From positions 13,772,866 to 13,836,865 of the forward strand of contig CM074185.1 of assembly GCA_037179385.1 (NCBI GenBank): a DNA stretch of 64,000 nt. Reading direction: 5' to 3'. Every line of letters begins with the position of its first letter. The first letter of the stretch is position 1. Shown one piece after another: positions 61,801 through 64,000 of this stretch. The position numbers and the translations under genes were made by a program. Source of the DNA: Holothuria scabra. Taxonomy: Eukaryota > Echinodermata > Holothuroidea > Aspidochirotida > Holothuriidae. A model generated the notes under the pieces. That model was given only the letters and a program-made list of their open reading frames with translations, was not told where the DNA came from and searched no databases.

Positions 61801-63317
61801 CCCATGAGGCGCGTGAGGTTAATTGAAGGAAAAAAAAATGGATCCCTAATCTGATATTTTGGGGGACACATGCCCCCATCATGACCCTCTTTCTGTAGCT
61901 ACGGCCTTGCTGAATTTGTGCAAAGATTTACATAATTTTTGTCAGGCTGTTGCTGTGGAATTTTCTCTGATCCTTCCTAGTATAAAGCTATGGTCACATG
62001 TGAATGTGTATGGGATTCCAATCAAATAATCAGTAAAAATTTAACTTTCATATAACTGCGGTATCATGTTTGCACAGGTTGGTACATTTGGAATTATTAC
62101 TAACCAGAGAATACCAGCTGAAACCAATCAGAATTTGAGTTGGTGAAAGTGTGGCAATGGGGTAGGGCTAGGATATTTTCAATATTCTACATTTTTATAG
62201 TTCACAAAATCAGAACATTCTGATGTTTAATGGTTTTAAACTATTAACCAAATGTTGCACCTGTTCCTTTCAAAAGTTGACAATTATGTTTAAATAACAC
62301 AGACAGAGAACCTTGCAACAATGAAATTTCAAAGGTTTATTAGAAAATATTATACAAATACAGGTTGAGTCACAGACAGCAGCACATAGTCTGGATTGTG
62401 TCATTGTTGGGGGAGGGGGGGCATTGGAGCACAGCATAAAGGGAAGGTCTAAGGGGAGAAAGAATGGCTATTTTAGGTGTTTTTTGCAATTAATTTTTAA
62501 GGCTGGGTCATGAAGGTTTCACACCCCCCTCCCCACACACACCCACCTTGTGGCTATGCCACTGTCACAGGAGATGCGAAAATCATTTCCCATTATTTAA
62601 TTTATTCTGCCAGAGGGGAATATGTAAATTACATTAAAGAATGCCATTTGTCTTGGCTACAAAAAAAGCACAAATAAAGAATGAATGATAAAATTATGTA
62701 CTGACTTATTTCACAAGGGCAGACTTAAAGGGGCTCATTGAGTTGATATCGATATTAATTAATAGAAGTGTTTAAGGGCACTACCACATGAACAGCTTAA
62801 AATTAGCATGATTAGTCCAGTGTCGTATCCAGTAGTTACTGTCTACTGACAAAGTTAAATTTTGAATGTAACCTAACTTGTTACTGTTTGTGCAGATAAT
62901 TTGAAAAGTGTCTGGTCACAGATTTTTAAAAATAGAATTGAGCCATTAACTAAGTTAAGTACTCACTCTTGAAACAGTTATTTGTACATAGGGTAAAAGG
63001 GATTGCCTAAGTTTGACCATTTGTCATTGAAATGTAAAGGAAACTTAACATTTTCGAAAAAATTTGTTGAACTTCATGAACCAACTCAATGAGCTGCTTT
63101 TACTAAATAAAATCAGATAAGTAGGCCTATTGATCTAAGCCTATAATTATATTCACACATTAGCAACAATCCAATGTACAGTAGCTATAATTGTACTTAC
63201 ATCTCTGAATTGGACCAGTCCCAGTTCTCCAAGCTCTGAAACACAAGCATATGCTGCCTCGGACTGAAGGAAAAGCTGGGCTTTACACATCTCCTCACTC
63301 CGAAATAAGGACCCCAT
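22752..63317 (-). CDS. ATP6V0A-like: V-ATPase Vo subunit a, complete gene (20 coding exons, 854 aa)
   Basis: The gene spans 40.6 kb on the - strand. Exons in gene order: 63317-63201, 58918-58840, 53911-53814, 52445-52317, 51917-51814, 47655-47529, 46813-46731, 46166-46073, 44488-44276, 43372-43222, 41154-41015, 39599-39451, 38326-38239, 37034-36916, 36092-35876, 33624-33511, 32641-32480, 31021-30904, 29905-29734, 22842-22752. All junctions are GT-AG and phases close to 2565 bp. The protein starts [20 protein letters not shown], the family's N-terminal signature, followed by the cytosolic domain (residues about 1-400) and eight expected membrane segments. R758 in [13 protein letters not shown] is the essential TM7 arginine and R822 in LRLHW the second one. 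It should act in H+ translocation by the V-ATPase of endomembranes or plasma membrane. The length is usual for the family. The ATG has a good context (ACCATGG). Oddities: exons 15, 18 and 19 have duplicate 3' ends in the next intron, and the last intron holds a copia element. Confidence 0.97.
23122..23444 (-). repeat. 3' LTR of the copia element (323 bp)
   Basis: Appears identical to 27479-27801. Preceded on the - strand by a purine run GTGAGAAGGAG. Confidence 0.95.
23475..26789 (-). CDS. Copia pol polyprotein: protease, integrase, RT, RNase H (1104 aa)
   Basis: Residues counted from the M at 26789. FGHIKRNC (36-43) is the second half of a CCHC knuckle whose first cysteines are out of frame. 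DSGA at 106-109 is the protease active site. IWHRRFGHL (242-250) with C278 and C281 is the integrase HHCC zinc domain. D309, D372 and E408 form the D,D-35-E triad. WVFKVK (639-644) starts the RT; YVDD at 786-789 is catalytic. SDADWAGD (953-960), AEAEY and the EDNQS block form RNase H. The frame is open to the end, near the 3' LTR. Everything apart from the gag junction looks intact. Confidence 0.96.
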   Translation of the reverse strand: MKDRVSGSVNGEQAMVTSKQQTKRKRPEMLQLWKKFGHIKRNCTLPAQAEKRYDSGHRSKKQSSQRANNVKAKHRDSSSDNESVGLIVRHALSANASGPLNSWIVDSGATCHMCNDNELFVEFNSPEKPVEITLGDGHTLQATGQGVVALEMNLPNGKRKKCKLYNVLYVPSLSYNLLSVSKATESGKMTRFTEQGCKILDANHKVIAEATRIGSLYYLDCQTNNQRANTATGEGQVKKETIWHRRFGHLGAKSLQKLAKDKLVDCFDYDASINIDFCEPCAEGKHHRTQFPTSTNKQSRKPLELVHSDVCGKMNTKSLGGAEYFLTFIDDSTRYVWVYVLKRKDEVFKCFLEWKALVEKATGHKLKALRTDNGGEFTSAEFENFFKTEGVRHELTVPKTPEQNGVAERMNRTLVETVRSMLADSKLPQKFWAEALSTAVYLRNQSPTKAVEGMTPFEAWTGQKPKADHLRIFGCMAYAHVAKDERQKLDSKAKKCIFLGYGKNTKGYRLYDPQRARVFFSRDVLFNELSCGLEKEHDESEQNRFITIDVSNDKETVSDDTDSQLRRSERERRQPSRYGEWVTLANEVSEPITVREALDSPNASKWQSAMEKEMKSLHDNDVWELVELPVNRKAVGSKWVFKVKDGADGSVERYKARLVAQGYSQKFGVDYDETFSPVIRFESVRTVIALAVENGLNLEQMDVTTAFLNGNLDEEVYMKQPEGFEVEGKEHLVCKLKRSIYGLKQSPRCWNSALHNKLIKMGFVQTESDPCLYVSHEGEMFIIAVYVDDILLAGKSNDKIEQVKSCLASQFEMKDMGELHYFLGVNVSQDKGKGQIWIGQPAYTEKVLHKFGMENARPVATPVDANTKLAKATDGCDRVDQELYRSAVGSLLYLSTMTRPDITYAVSSVARFSADPTQQHWTAIKRIMRYLKGTTKFGLKYSKDGSKDLIGYSDADWAGDINDRKSTSGYLFQVNGAAVSWRSKKQTSVALSTAEAEYMALSSAAQEAVWLRRLYTDLKSDPTSPTVILEDNQSSIHMAKNPQFHGRSKHIDIKYHFIRQQVQSGNVKLEYCRTEEMVADMLTKGLHGDKFQQLRKMAGVVELQ
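26773..27357 (-). CDS. Copia gag-like protein, 194 aa
   Basis: Starts [39 protein letters not shown] and [19 protein letters not shown] are the UBN2/gag-polypeptide pattern of copia gag. The frame stops at 26775-26773, before any zinc knuckle, and overlaps the start of the pol frame by 17 bp. It should form the nucleoprotein shell. The stop probably reflects a one-base change in the A run at about 26790, because the sequence continues sensibly in the next frame. Confidence 0.9.
   Translation of the reverse strand: MATELKSYMVISLNGKNYATWKVQCRMALMKDGLWSIVNGSETPPPQAEGQSYNKFVARRDKALAIIVLSIEPSLLYLIGDPDDPVVVWKKLADQFQKKSWANKLELRRKLYSQRLKDGDSVQKHIKQMVEIFDGLSVIGDPISEEDRVVHLLASLPDSYNMLVTALEANPEVPKMETVTERLLHLREKNERPG
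27465..27478 (-). promoter_or_regulatory. Primer binding site, initiator Met-tRNA anticodon region
   Basis: Directly inside the 5' LTR the - strand reads GGTTATGGGCCCAG, complementary to the anticodon arm of initiator Met-tRNA. Use of an internal tRNA site rather than the 3' CCA end is the Drosophila copia mode of priming. Confidence 0.85.
27479..27801 (-). repeat. 5' LTR of the copia element (323 bp)
   Basis: Contains a TATA-like CTTATATACC (- strand, around 27710-27701) and an AATAAA (- strand, 27577-27572) in the order expected for LTR transcription. Confidence 0.95.
28358..28888 (-). pseudogene. Decayed, interrupted sixth copy of exon 19
   Basis: 28358-28410 (reads [11 protein letters not shown] on the - strand, donor-like GTTAGT) and 28801-28888 ([16 protein letters not shown]) together resemble exon 19, but are split by the 390-bp element at 28411-28800. 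It is more diverged than the five units to its right and has no acceptor, so it is older than the 169-bp array. Confidence 0.8.
28411..28800. mobile_element. hAT-like MITE inside an exon-19 copy, 390 bp
   Basis: It starts CAGGGCTCGATTTTC and ends GAAAATCGAGTCCTG, an inverted repeat with one mismatch. ATAAC and ATAAG flank it, consistent with a 5-bp target duplication. The word GGACAACCA or its inverse occurs many times inside. No transposase. Confidence 0.85.
29052..29733. repeat. Tandem 169-bp array: four extra copies of exon 19 plus donor
   Basis: The exon end and donor (ACTCACCAGTG on +) occur at 29052, 29221, 29390, 29559 and 29728, exactly 169 bp apart; the last belongs to the real exon. 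Each extra unit holds exon 19 from [10 protein letters not shown] onward and GTGAGT, followed by about 24 bp of linker. The unit lacks the true acceptor and the ELSEVLWT start. Differences between units are almost all at silent codon positions; one gives G to R in the 29559 unit. Confidence 0.93.
29734..29905 (-). CDS. ATP6V0A-like: Subunit a (- gene) exon 19, TM8; tandemly repeated downstream
   Basis: Reads (E)[19 protein letters not shown] to [17 protein letters not shown] plus two bases, acceptor gttcttttag, donor GTGAGT. Only this rightmost copy of the array has the acceptor and the ELSEVLW start. Confidence 0.96.
29906..30710 (-). other. Intron 18, left part; nothing recognised
   Basis: AT-rich intron with a G run near 30487. 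No exon or repeat family seen before the exon-18 remnant at 30711. Confidence 0.4.
30711..30756 (-). pseudogene. Remnant of the exon 18 3' end with donor
   Basis: The + strand ACCTGCATGGGCCA...GGGCCCATAAT repeats the end of exon 18 at 30901-30932. On - it reads ...LAHAG with a GTAAGT donor. About 30 of 44 positions agree and the TM7 coding frame is lost, so it is a decayed duplicate. Confidence 0.7.
30904..31021 (-). CDS. ATP6V0A-like: Subunit a (- gene) exon 18, TM7 with R758
   Basis: 118 bp, same length as its paralogue exon. Reads [20 protein letters not shown], then [19 protein letters not shown] plus one base. Confidence 0.97.
31196..31470 (+). repeat. Dispersed repeat shared with 59325-59595
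   Basis: AGAATCTATCAGAGAACTTC, CTGTTCAGGTATTTT, CTATTTGCTCAATAGAGCA and GGTAACATTGGCTAAAAC occur in the same order at both places. No coding content. Confidence 0.8.
31885..32210. repeat. AGAGTGAA-rich repeat, possibly a TIR element
   Basis: CACTCTAAAAATAAAAG at the left resembles the inverse of TTTACTTTTAAAGTG at the right. The interior is full of agagtgaa and actcttt words. Boundaries are uncertain. Confidence 0.4.
32480..32641 (-). CDS. ATP6V0A-like: Subunit a (- gene) exon 17, histidine-rich loop
   Basis: Starts [15 protein letters not shown] and contains [19 protein letters not shown]. The loop is acidic and histidine-rich, unlike the glycine/acid loop of the paralogue at 6961-7116. 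Confidence 0.94.
33511..33624 (-). CDS. ATP6V0A-like: Subunit a (- gene) exon 16
   Basis: Reads [20 protein letters not shown], then [23 protein letters not shown] is the family motif. Donor GTTTGT. Confidence 0.96.
35320..35875. repeat. Tandem 121-bp array: copies of the exon 15 3' end plus donor
   Basis: CCCCTTGTGG (the donor region on +) occurs at 35390, 35511, 35632, 35754 and 35875, spacing 121-122 bp; the last is the real exon. Each extra unit holds about 57 bp of exon end ([18 protein letters not shown] or near) and about 64 bp of intron. A more degraded unit starts at about 35320. Confidence 0.92.
35876..36092 (-). CDS. ATP6V0A-like: Subunit a (- gene) exon 15; 3' end tandemly repeated downstream
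   Basis: Reads [20 protein letters not shown]...[12 protein letters not shown]...DPLYGEPQG, donor GTATGT. The last about 57 bp and the donor are repeated in the 121-bp array at 35320-35875. I chose the first donor because the second junction is followed by a frame that stops at 35780. Confidence 0.94.
36635..36885. repeat. Solo arm of the 3711-5231 foldback element
   Basis: GATTAGC...GGTCCATCAGCC...TTCAGTAAAATTGA and the AGGTAAGCAAGGAAATTGAA region follow the left arm at about 3910-4150. There is no partner arm nearby. Confidence 0.7.
36916..37034 (-). CDS. ATP6V0A-like: Subunit a (- gene) exon 14
   Basis: Reads [20 protein letters not shown], then [19 protein letters not shown], plus two bases. 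Donor GTATGA. Confidence 0.96.
37147..37505 (+). repeat. Dispersed repeat, AGATCAAAGG family, copy 2
   Basis: Full-length relative of 20287-20660, uninterrupted. Confidence 0.8.
38239..38326 (-). CDS. ATP6V0A-like: Subunit a (- gene) exon 13
   Basis: Reads [17 protein letters not shown] and ends [11 protein letters not shown]. Lumenal loop; DPFGLDP-like ending is typical. Confidence 0.95.
39451..39599 (-). CDS. ATP6V0A-like: Subunit a (- gene) exon 12
   Basis: Reads [20 protein letters not shown], then [20 protein letters not shown]. The donor was set at GTAAGT so that the next exon stays in frame. Confidence 0.96.
40045..40065 (+). repeat. C homopolymer (21 C)
   Basis: A run of 21 C in intron 11 of the - strand gene, i.e. 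G21 on the transcribed sense. Length may be affected by sequencing. Confidence 0.9.
41015..41154 (-). CDS. ATP6V0A-like: Subunit a (- gene) exon 11, first membrane segments
   Basis: Reads (A)[20 protein letters not shown], then [24 protein letters not shown] is diagnostic for the family. Confidence 0.97.
41469..42135 (+). repeat. Dispersed repeat, AGATCAAAGG family, copy 3 (interrupted)
   Basis: Same family as 20287 and 37147, split by the 290-bp hAT-like element at 41676-41965. A short inverted fragment of the family is at 43625-43745. Confidence 0.85.
41676..41965. mobile_element. hAT-like MITE nested in a dispersed repeat, 290 bp
   Basis: Starts CAGTGCTGTCGGAAG and ends CTTCCGACGGCCCTG. 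TTTTG flanks both sides. The two uninterrupted family copies show the empty site ACTTTTTG followed by TGTATT-like text, which confirms the insertion and its 5-bp target duplication. The interior has no open frame of interest. Confidence 0.88.
42363..42476. mobile_element. Palindromic MITE, GGGGCCGTTCCACAAAG family
   Basis: CTGGGGGCCGTTCCACAAAG is inverted at the right end as CTTTTTGTGGAATGGGCCCC then AG. The inner ACAATCTTAAGT pairs with ACTTAAGATCGT. The whole 114 bp can fold on itself. Confidence 0.85.
43222..43372 (-). CDS. ATP6V0A-like: Subunit a (- gene) exon 10
   Basis: Starts [14 protein letters not shown], contains [15 protein letters not shown] and ends YREVNP plus one base. This is the linker into the first membrane segment. 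Confidence 0.97.
44276..44488 (-). CDS. ATP6V0A-like: Subunit a (- gene) exon 9
   Basis: 71 codons from [13 protein letters not shown] to QMALRRGT, including [20 protein letters not shown] and AECWCPV, strong family motifs. Confidence 0.97.
46073..46166 (-). CDS. ATP6V0A-like: Subunit a (- gene) exon 8
   Basis: Reads [20 protein letters not shown] then [11 protein letters not shown]; acceptor tggttag, donor GTGAGT. Confidence 0.96.
46208..46300. mobile_element. Short G/C-tract repeat with 8-bp direct flanks
   Basis: CACTAAGA flanks both sides (46208-46215 and 46293-46300), fitting an 8-bp hAT target duplication. The right end GTGGCCACGCCACTG looks like a hAT terminus; the left end does not. 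A relative lies at 62470-62570. Confidence 0.55.
46731..46813 (-). CDS. ATP6V0A-like: Subunit a (- gene) exon 7
   Basis: Reads [20 protein letters not shown] and KVKKICE, ending two bases into a glycine codon. Donor GTACGA is weaker than the others. Confidence 0.94.
47529..47655 (-). CDS. ATP6V0A-like: Subunit a (- gene) exon 6
   Basis: Reads [20 protein letters not shown], then [20 protein letters not shown]. Phase 2 to 0. Confidence 0.97.
48120..50010 (+). repeat. Minisatellite array, 145/156-bp units, about 13 units
   Basis: The TGACC(T/C)TTTGAxCT core occurs at 48416, 48561, 48717, 48862, 49007, 49152, 49296, 49452, 49597, 49753 and 49898, with two degraded units before. Spacing is 144-145 except three steps of 156, where AAGCAATTT...GGAATTTACC replaces the usual text. 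Perfect DR1 sites are at 48416, 48717, 49007, 49452 and 49753. Confidence 0.93.
50456..50484 (+). repeat. Terminal 11-bp hairpin of element 1
   Basis: Perfect 11-bp stem with a 7-nt loop. It has no T run after it and lies in an intron, so it is not read as a terminator. Confidence 0.85.
51320..51395. repeat. Half copy of the GGGGCCGTTCCACAAAG palindromic MITE
   Basis: CTGGGGCCCGTTCCACAAAG, ACGCACGATCTTAAGTATGA and CTTAAGTATGGTGAATCAAA match the 42363-42476 copy; the other outer arm is missing. Confidence 0.75.
51400..51690 (+). mobile_element. LINE 3' UTR fragment with A-rich tail
   Basis: CACAAGCCCCT and the tail AAACAAATAAACAAAACAAA resemble the 3' end of the LINE at 54861-56154 on the other strand (GACAAGCCCCTAGGGG, GAAACGAAACG tail). 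No RT remains. Confidence 0.5.
51814..51917 (-). CDS. ATP6V0A-like: Subunit a (- gene) exon 5, variable segment
   Basis: Starts [15 protein letters not shown] and ends RHGQPMRL plus two bases. Acceptor aaaacag, donor GTAAGC. It is the low-conservation loop after FFDE in this family. Confidence 0.93.
52317..52445 (-). CDS. ATP6V0A-like: Subunit a (- gene) exon 4
   Basis: 43 codons with [16 protein letters not shown] and RKTQQFFDE, a coiled-coil-like conserved stretch of the cytosolic domain. Donor GTATGT. Confidence 0.96.
52845..53146. mobile_element. TTAA-type MITE, CTCACCCCAAAC family, complete copy
   Basis: Starts TTAAAGGCTCTGTTCTCTCA then CCCCAAAC; ends GTTTGGGGTGAGAGGTTTGG then CCCTTAA. 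Inverted ends of about 30 bp with TTAA on both sides. Shows the empty site of element 1. Confidence 0.85.
53814..53911 (-). CDS. ATP6V0A-like: Subunit a (- gene) exon 3
   Basis: Reads (R)[20 protein letters not shown], then [12 protein letters not shown]; acceptor ttgcctag, donor GTAAGT. Confidence 0.95.
54261..54648. mobile_element. MITE with TIR GGTCTCACGTACCC, about 390 bp
   Basis: GTGGTCTCACGTACCC at the left is inverted at the right as GGGGTACGTGAGACCAAG. The interior is CpG-richer than its surroundings. No transposase. Ends are approximate. Confidence 0.75.
54861..56154 (-). mobile_element. 5'-truncated LINE with broken reverse transcriptase
   Basis: On the - strand: [16 protein letters not shown] (56145-56100), [20 protein letters not shown] (about 55970-55910), [10 protein letters not shown] (about 55870-55840), then [28 protein letters not shown] and a C-terminal YGTRHAH-like YDTRHAHLL. 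These are motifs of a CR1/L2/jockey-type non-LTR RT. The reading frame changes twice (near 55830 and 55570), so it is dead. The 3' end is a (GAAAC)n tail at 54861-54880. ACATGT at 54855-54860 and 56155-56160 may be the target duplication. Confidence 0.9.
56430..58010 (+). repeat. Minisatellite array, 145-bp units, 11 units
   Basis: The TGACCTTTGACCTCC core or a variant is at 56447, 56578, 56731, 56876, 57021, 57166, 57311, 57456, 57602, 57748 and 57893. Perfect DR1 sites are at 56731, 56876, 57021, 57166, 57602, 57748 and 57893. The units resemble, but are distinct from, those at 48120-50010. Confidence 0.93.
58018..58082 (+). repeat. CA/CATA microsatellite
   Basis: (CA)n with CATACATACATACATACA, part of element 2 next to its terminal hairpin. 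Confidence 0.9.
58840..58918 (-). CDS. ATP6V0A-like: Subunit a (- gene) exon 2
   Basis: Reads [20 protein letters not shown] then EMERKL plus one base; acceptor tttcacag, donor GTAAGT. It matches the conserved N-terminal LNPDVN region. Confidence 0.96.
59325..59595 (+). repeat. Dispersed repeat, second copy of 31196-31470
   Basis: Direct-orientation copy with the same ordered blocks; see 31196-31470. Confidence 0.8.
59605..59865 (+). mobile_element. TTAA-type MITE (CTCACCCCAAAC family), left-truncated
   Basis: Begins inside the element at about AAGCCCCTCCCACAATTGTC and runs to GGTTTGGCCCTTTAA. It also shows the empty site of element 1, AAAGAAAAACTCAATTTATA. Its TTAA end joins the next MITE at the place where that family has TTAATGAGAGTC. 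Confidence 0.8.
59862..60165. mobile_element. TTAA-type MITE (CTCATTGAGTTG family), left-truncated
   Basis: Starts at TTAATGAGAGTCTCAAAG, an internal point of the 16874-17236 copy, and ends CTCAATGAGCCGCTTTAA. Confidence 0.8.
61734..61912. repeat. Possible hAT-like MITE
   Basis: CAGGCCAGTAGCTAG at the left resembles the inverse of GTAGCTACGGCCTTGCTG at the right. No target duplication could be confirmed. Confidence 0.4.
62725..63100. mobile_element. TTAA-type MITE (CTCATTGAGTTG family), third copy
   Basis: Starts TTAAAGGGGCTCATTGAG and ends CAACTCAATGAGCTGCTTTT; the right TTAA is mutated. It lies between exons 1 and 2 of the - strand gene. Confidence 0.8.
63201..63317 (-). CDS. ATP6V0A-like: Subunit a (- gene) exon 1, start codon
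   Basis: Residues 1-39, [10 protein letters not shown] to VQFRD, donor GTAAGT. I prefer this ATG over the in-frame upstream one because the family starts with MG-LFRSEEM. TCATATTTTAG ends at 63325, only 7 bases before the ATG, so a 5' UTR intron acceptor is likely there. Confidence 0.96.
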
Positions 63318-63574
63318 GGTAGTGCTAAAATATGACAAAACTTTTAGTGTTTCCAGATATTCTGCTGCCAACAATAGAAAAAGAGAAACATACCAGTTTA
63401 TTTCCTAGATAATCTTAGATGACGGTGCAAAAAAAAAAGCCAGCTTTGATCTTGGTAACCAAGGCTTCCCCCACCATTCCCCTTCCTGGGAATTTTCCAA
63501 TTTTGATCACAGAGTCTTAATCCTATGATAAATACAGCATGCAATAAGCTTTGATTTATGATAGGCTTGTAAGT

Positions 63575-63818
63575 TAAATGGAGTTTTACAGCCCACTTTC
63601 CAACCTATTGGTTCAAGTCGAGCTGGCCACAGCCTTTTTTCCATGCAGTTGCAGTTCACTGTGGCTTGTTTTCCCTACTCCATTGCTTATGCCTAGCATC
63701 ATGCAAAATGGCAGTAAGTTCCATTTTCAGAGTCTTTGGTATGACTCGACCTAAGAATAGAACTCGGGCCTTCTGCATAAGAGACAGATGCTGTTACCGT
63801 TAGACCACATTTATGATG
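63575..63818 (-). repeat. tRNA-derived SINE, most complete copy
   Basis: On the - strand it starts TGTGGTCTAACGGTAACAGC, an A-box-like start, with GCCCGAGTTCTATTC as a B-box-like word about 45 bp further. The body has the GGTCGAGTCATACCAAAGAC, CCACAGTG and GGTTGGAAAG words of the copies at 18355 and 5505. It lies upstream of exon 1 of the - strand gene. Confidence 0.75.
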
Positions 63819-64000
63819 GGGAAGCCAAAATTAAGGCTATATTTGATATTGAAGCATACTGCATACACTGTCAATGTCCAAGAGACCTCTTCCCCCCTCC
63901 CCCCCCCACACCCTCAGCCAGCTGCATTGATCTGCCCCTTATAAAACAGTATGTGACTCTGGCAGTTACAGCCAGTAGCCCAAGTGATGAAACTTTCCTT
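63819..64000. other. Upstream flank of the - strand gene, nothing recognised
   Basis: Contains a C run near 63893-63908. I see no clear promoter motif. Confidence 0.3.

Noticed and set aside
63746..63818. A functional tRNA gene on the - strand
   Set aside because: The A- and B-box-like words are there, but no full cloverleaf with an acceptor stem can be made, and the same head with a shared non-tRNA body occurs at 5505 and 18355. It is a SINE head.

Overview
The window is eukaryotic: split genes with GT-AG introns, an AT-rich background, very long introns, and a dense load of miniature transposons, SINE-like and LINE fragments, minisatellites and one young LTR retrotransposon. The repeat style (a GGGGCCGTTCCACAAAG palindrome, TGACCTTTGACC minisatellites, TTAA-type MITEs) would fit a marine invertebrate, perhaps an echinoderm or hemichordate. 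No species can be fixed from the sequence, so the taxon is an inference.

The gene content is one paralogous pair arranged tail to tail. On the + strand, 793-10755 holds the last six coding exons of a V-ATPase Vo subunit a gene whose 5' part lies left of the window. On the - strand, 22752-63317 holds a complete second subunit a gene: 20 coding exons with consistent phases, 2565 bp including the stop, 854 residues. The last six exons of both genes share intron positions and phases, so they come from an inverted duplication. Both proteins keep the conserved arginines of TM7 and TM8. About 12 kb of intergenic DNA without any credible gene (10756-22751) separates the two 3' ends.

The last intron of the - strand gene contains a 4.68-kb Ty1/copia element (23122-27801). 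It has two 323-bp LTRs that look identical, a 5-bp target duplication ATACT, a copia-type primer site for the initiator Met-tRNA anticodon region, a gag frame, and a long protease-integrase-RT-RNase H frame. It lies in the same orientation as the host gene. A 5'-truncated, frame-broken LINE sits in intron 2 (54861-56154).

Two patterns stand out. First, three exons of the - strand gene (15, 18 and 19) have duplicate pieces of their own 3' end, 5' splice site included, just downstream. Exon 15 has about five 121-bp units, exon 19 has five 169-bp units plus an older interrupted copy, and exon 18 has one decayed copy. Second, two large elements (47949-50490 and 56325-58128) share an architecture but not terminal sequence. 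Each has ACCAGAA, a small hairpin, an 11-13 nt subterminal motif, a 145-bp minisatellite and a CA repeat, then a hairpin whose 3' arm is the exact reverse complement of that element's own left motif, followed by AAAAACT. They resemble non-autonomous Helentrons. One is inserted in a TTAA-type MITE whose uninterrupted sequence is present elsewhere in the window. A third related piece lies at 1101-2190. The minisatellite units carry perfect DR1 nuclear-receptor sites (AGGTCAAAGGTCA), 14 in all by my count.
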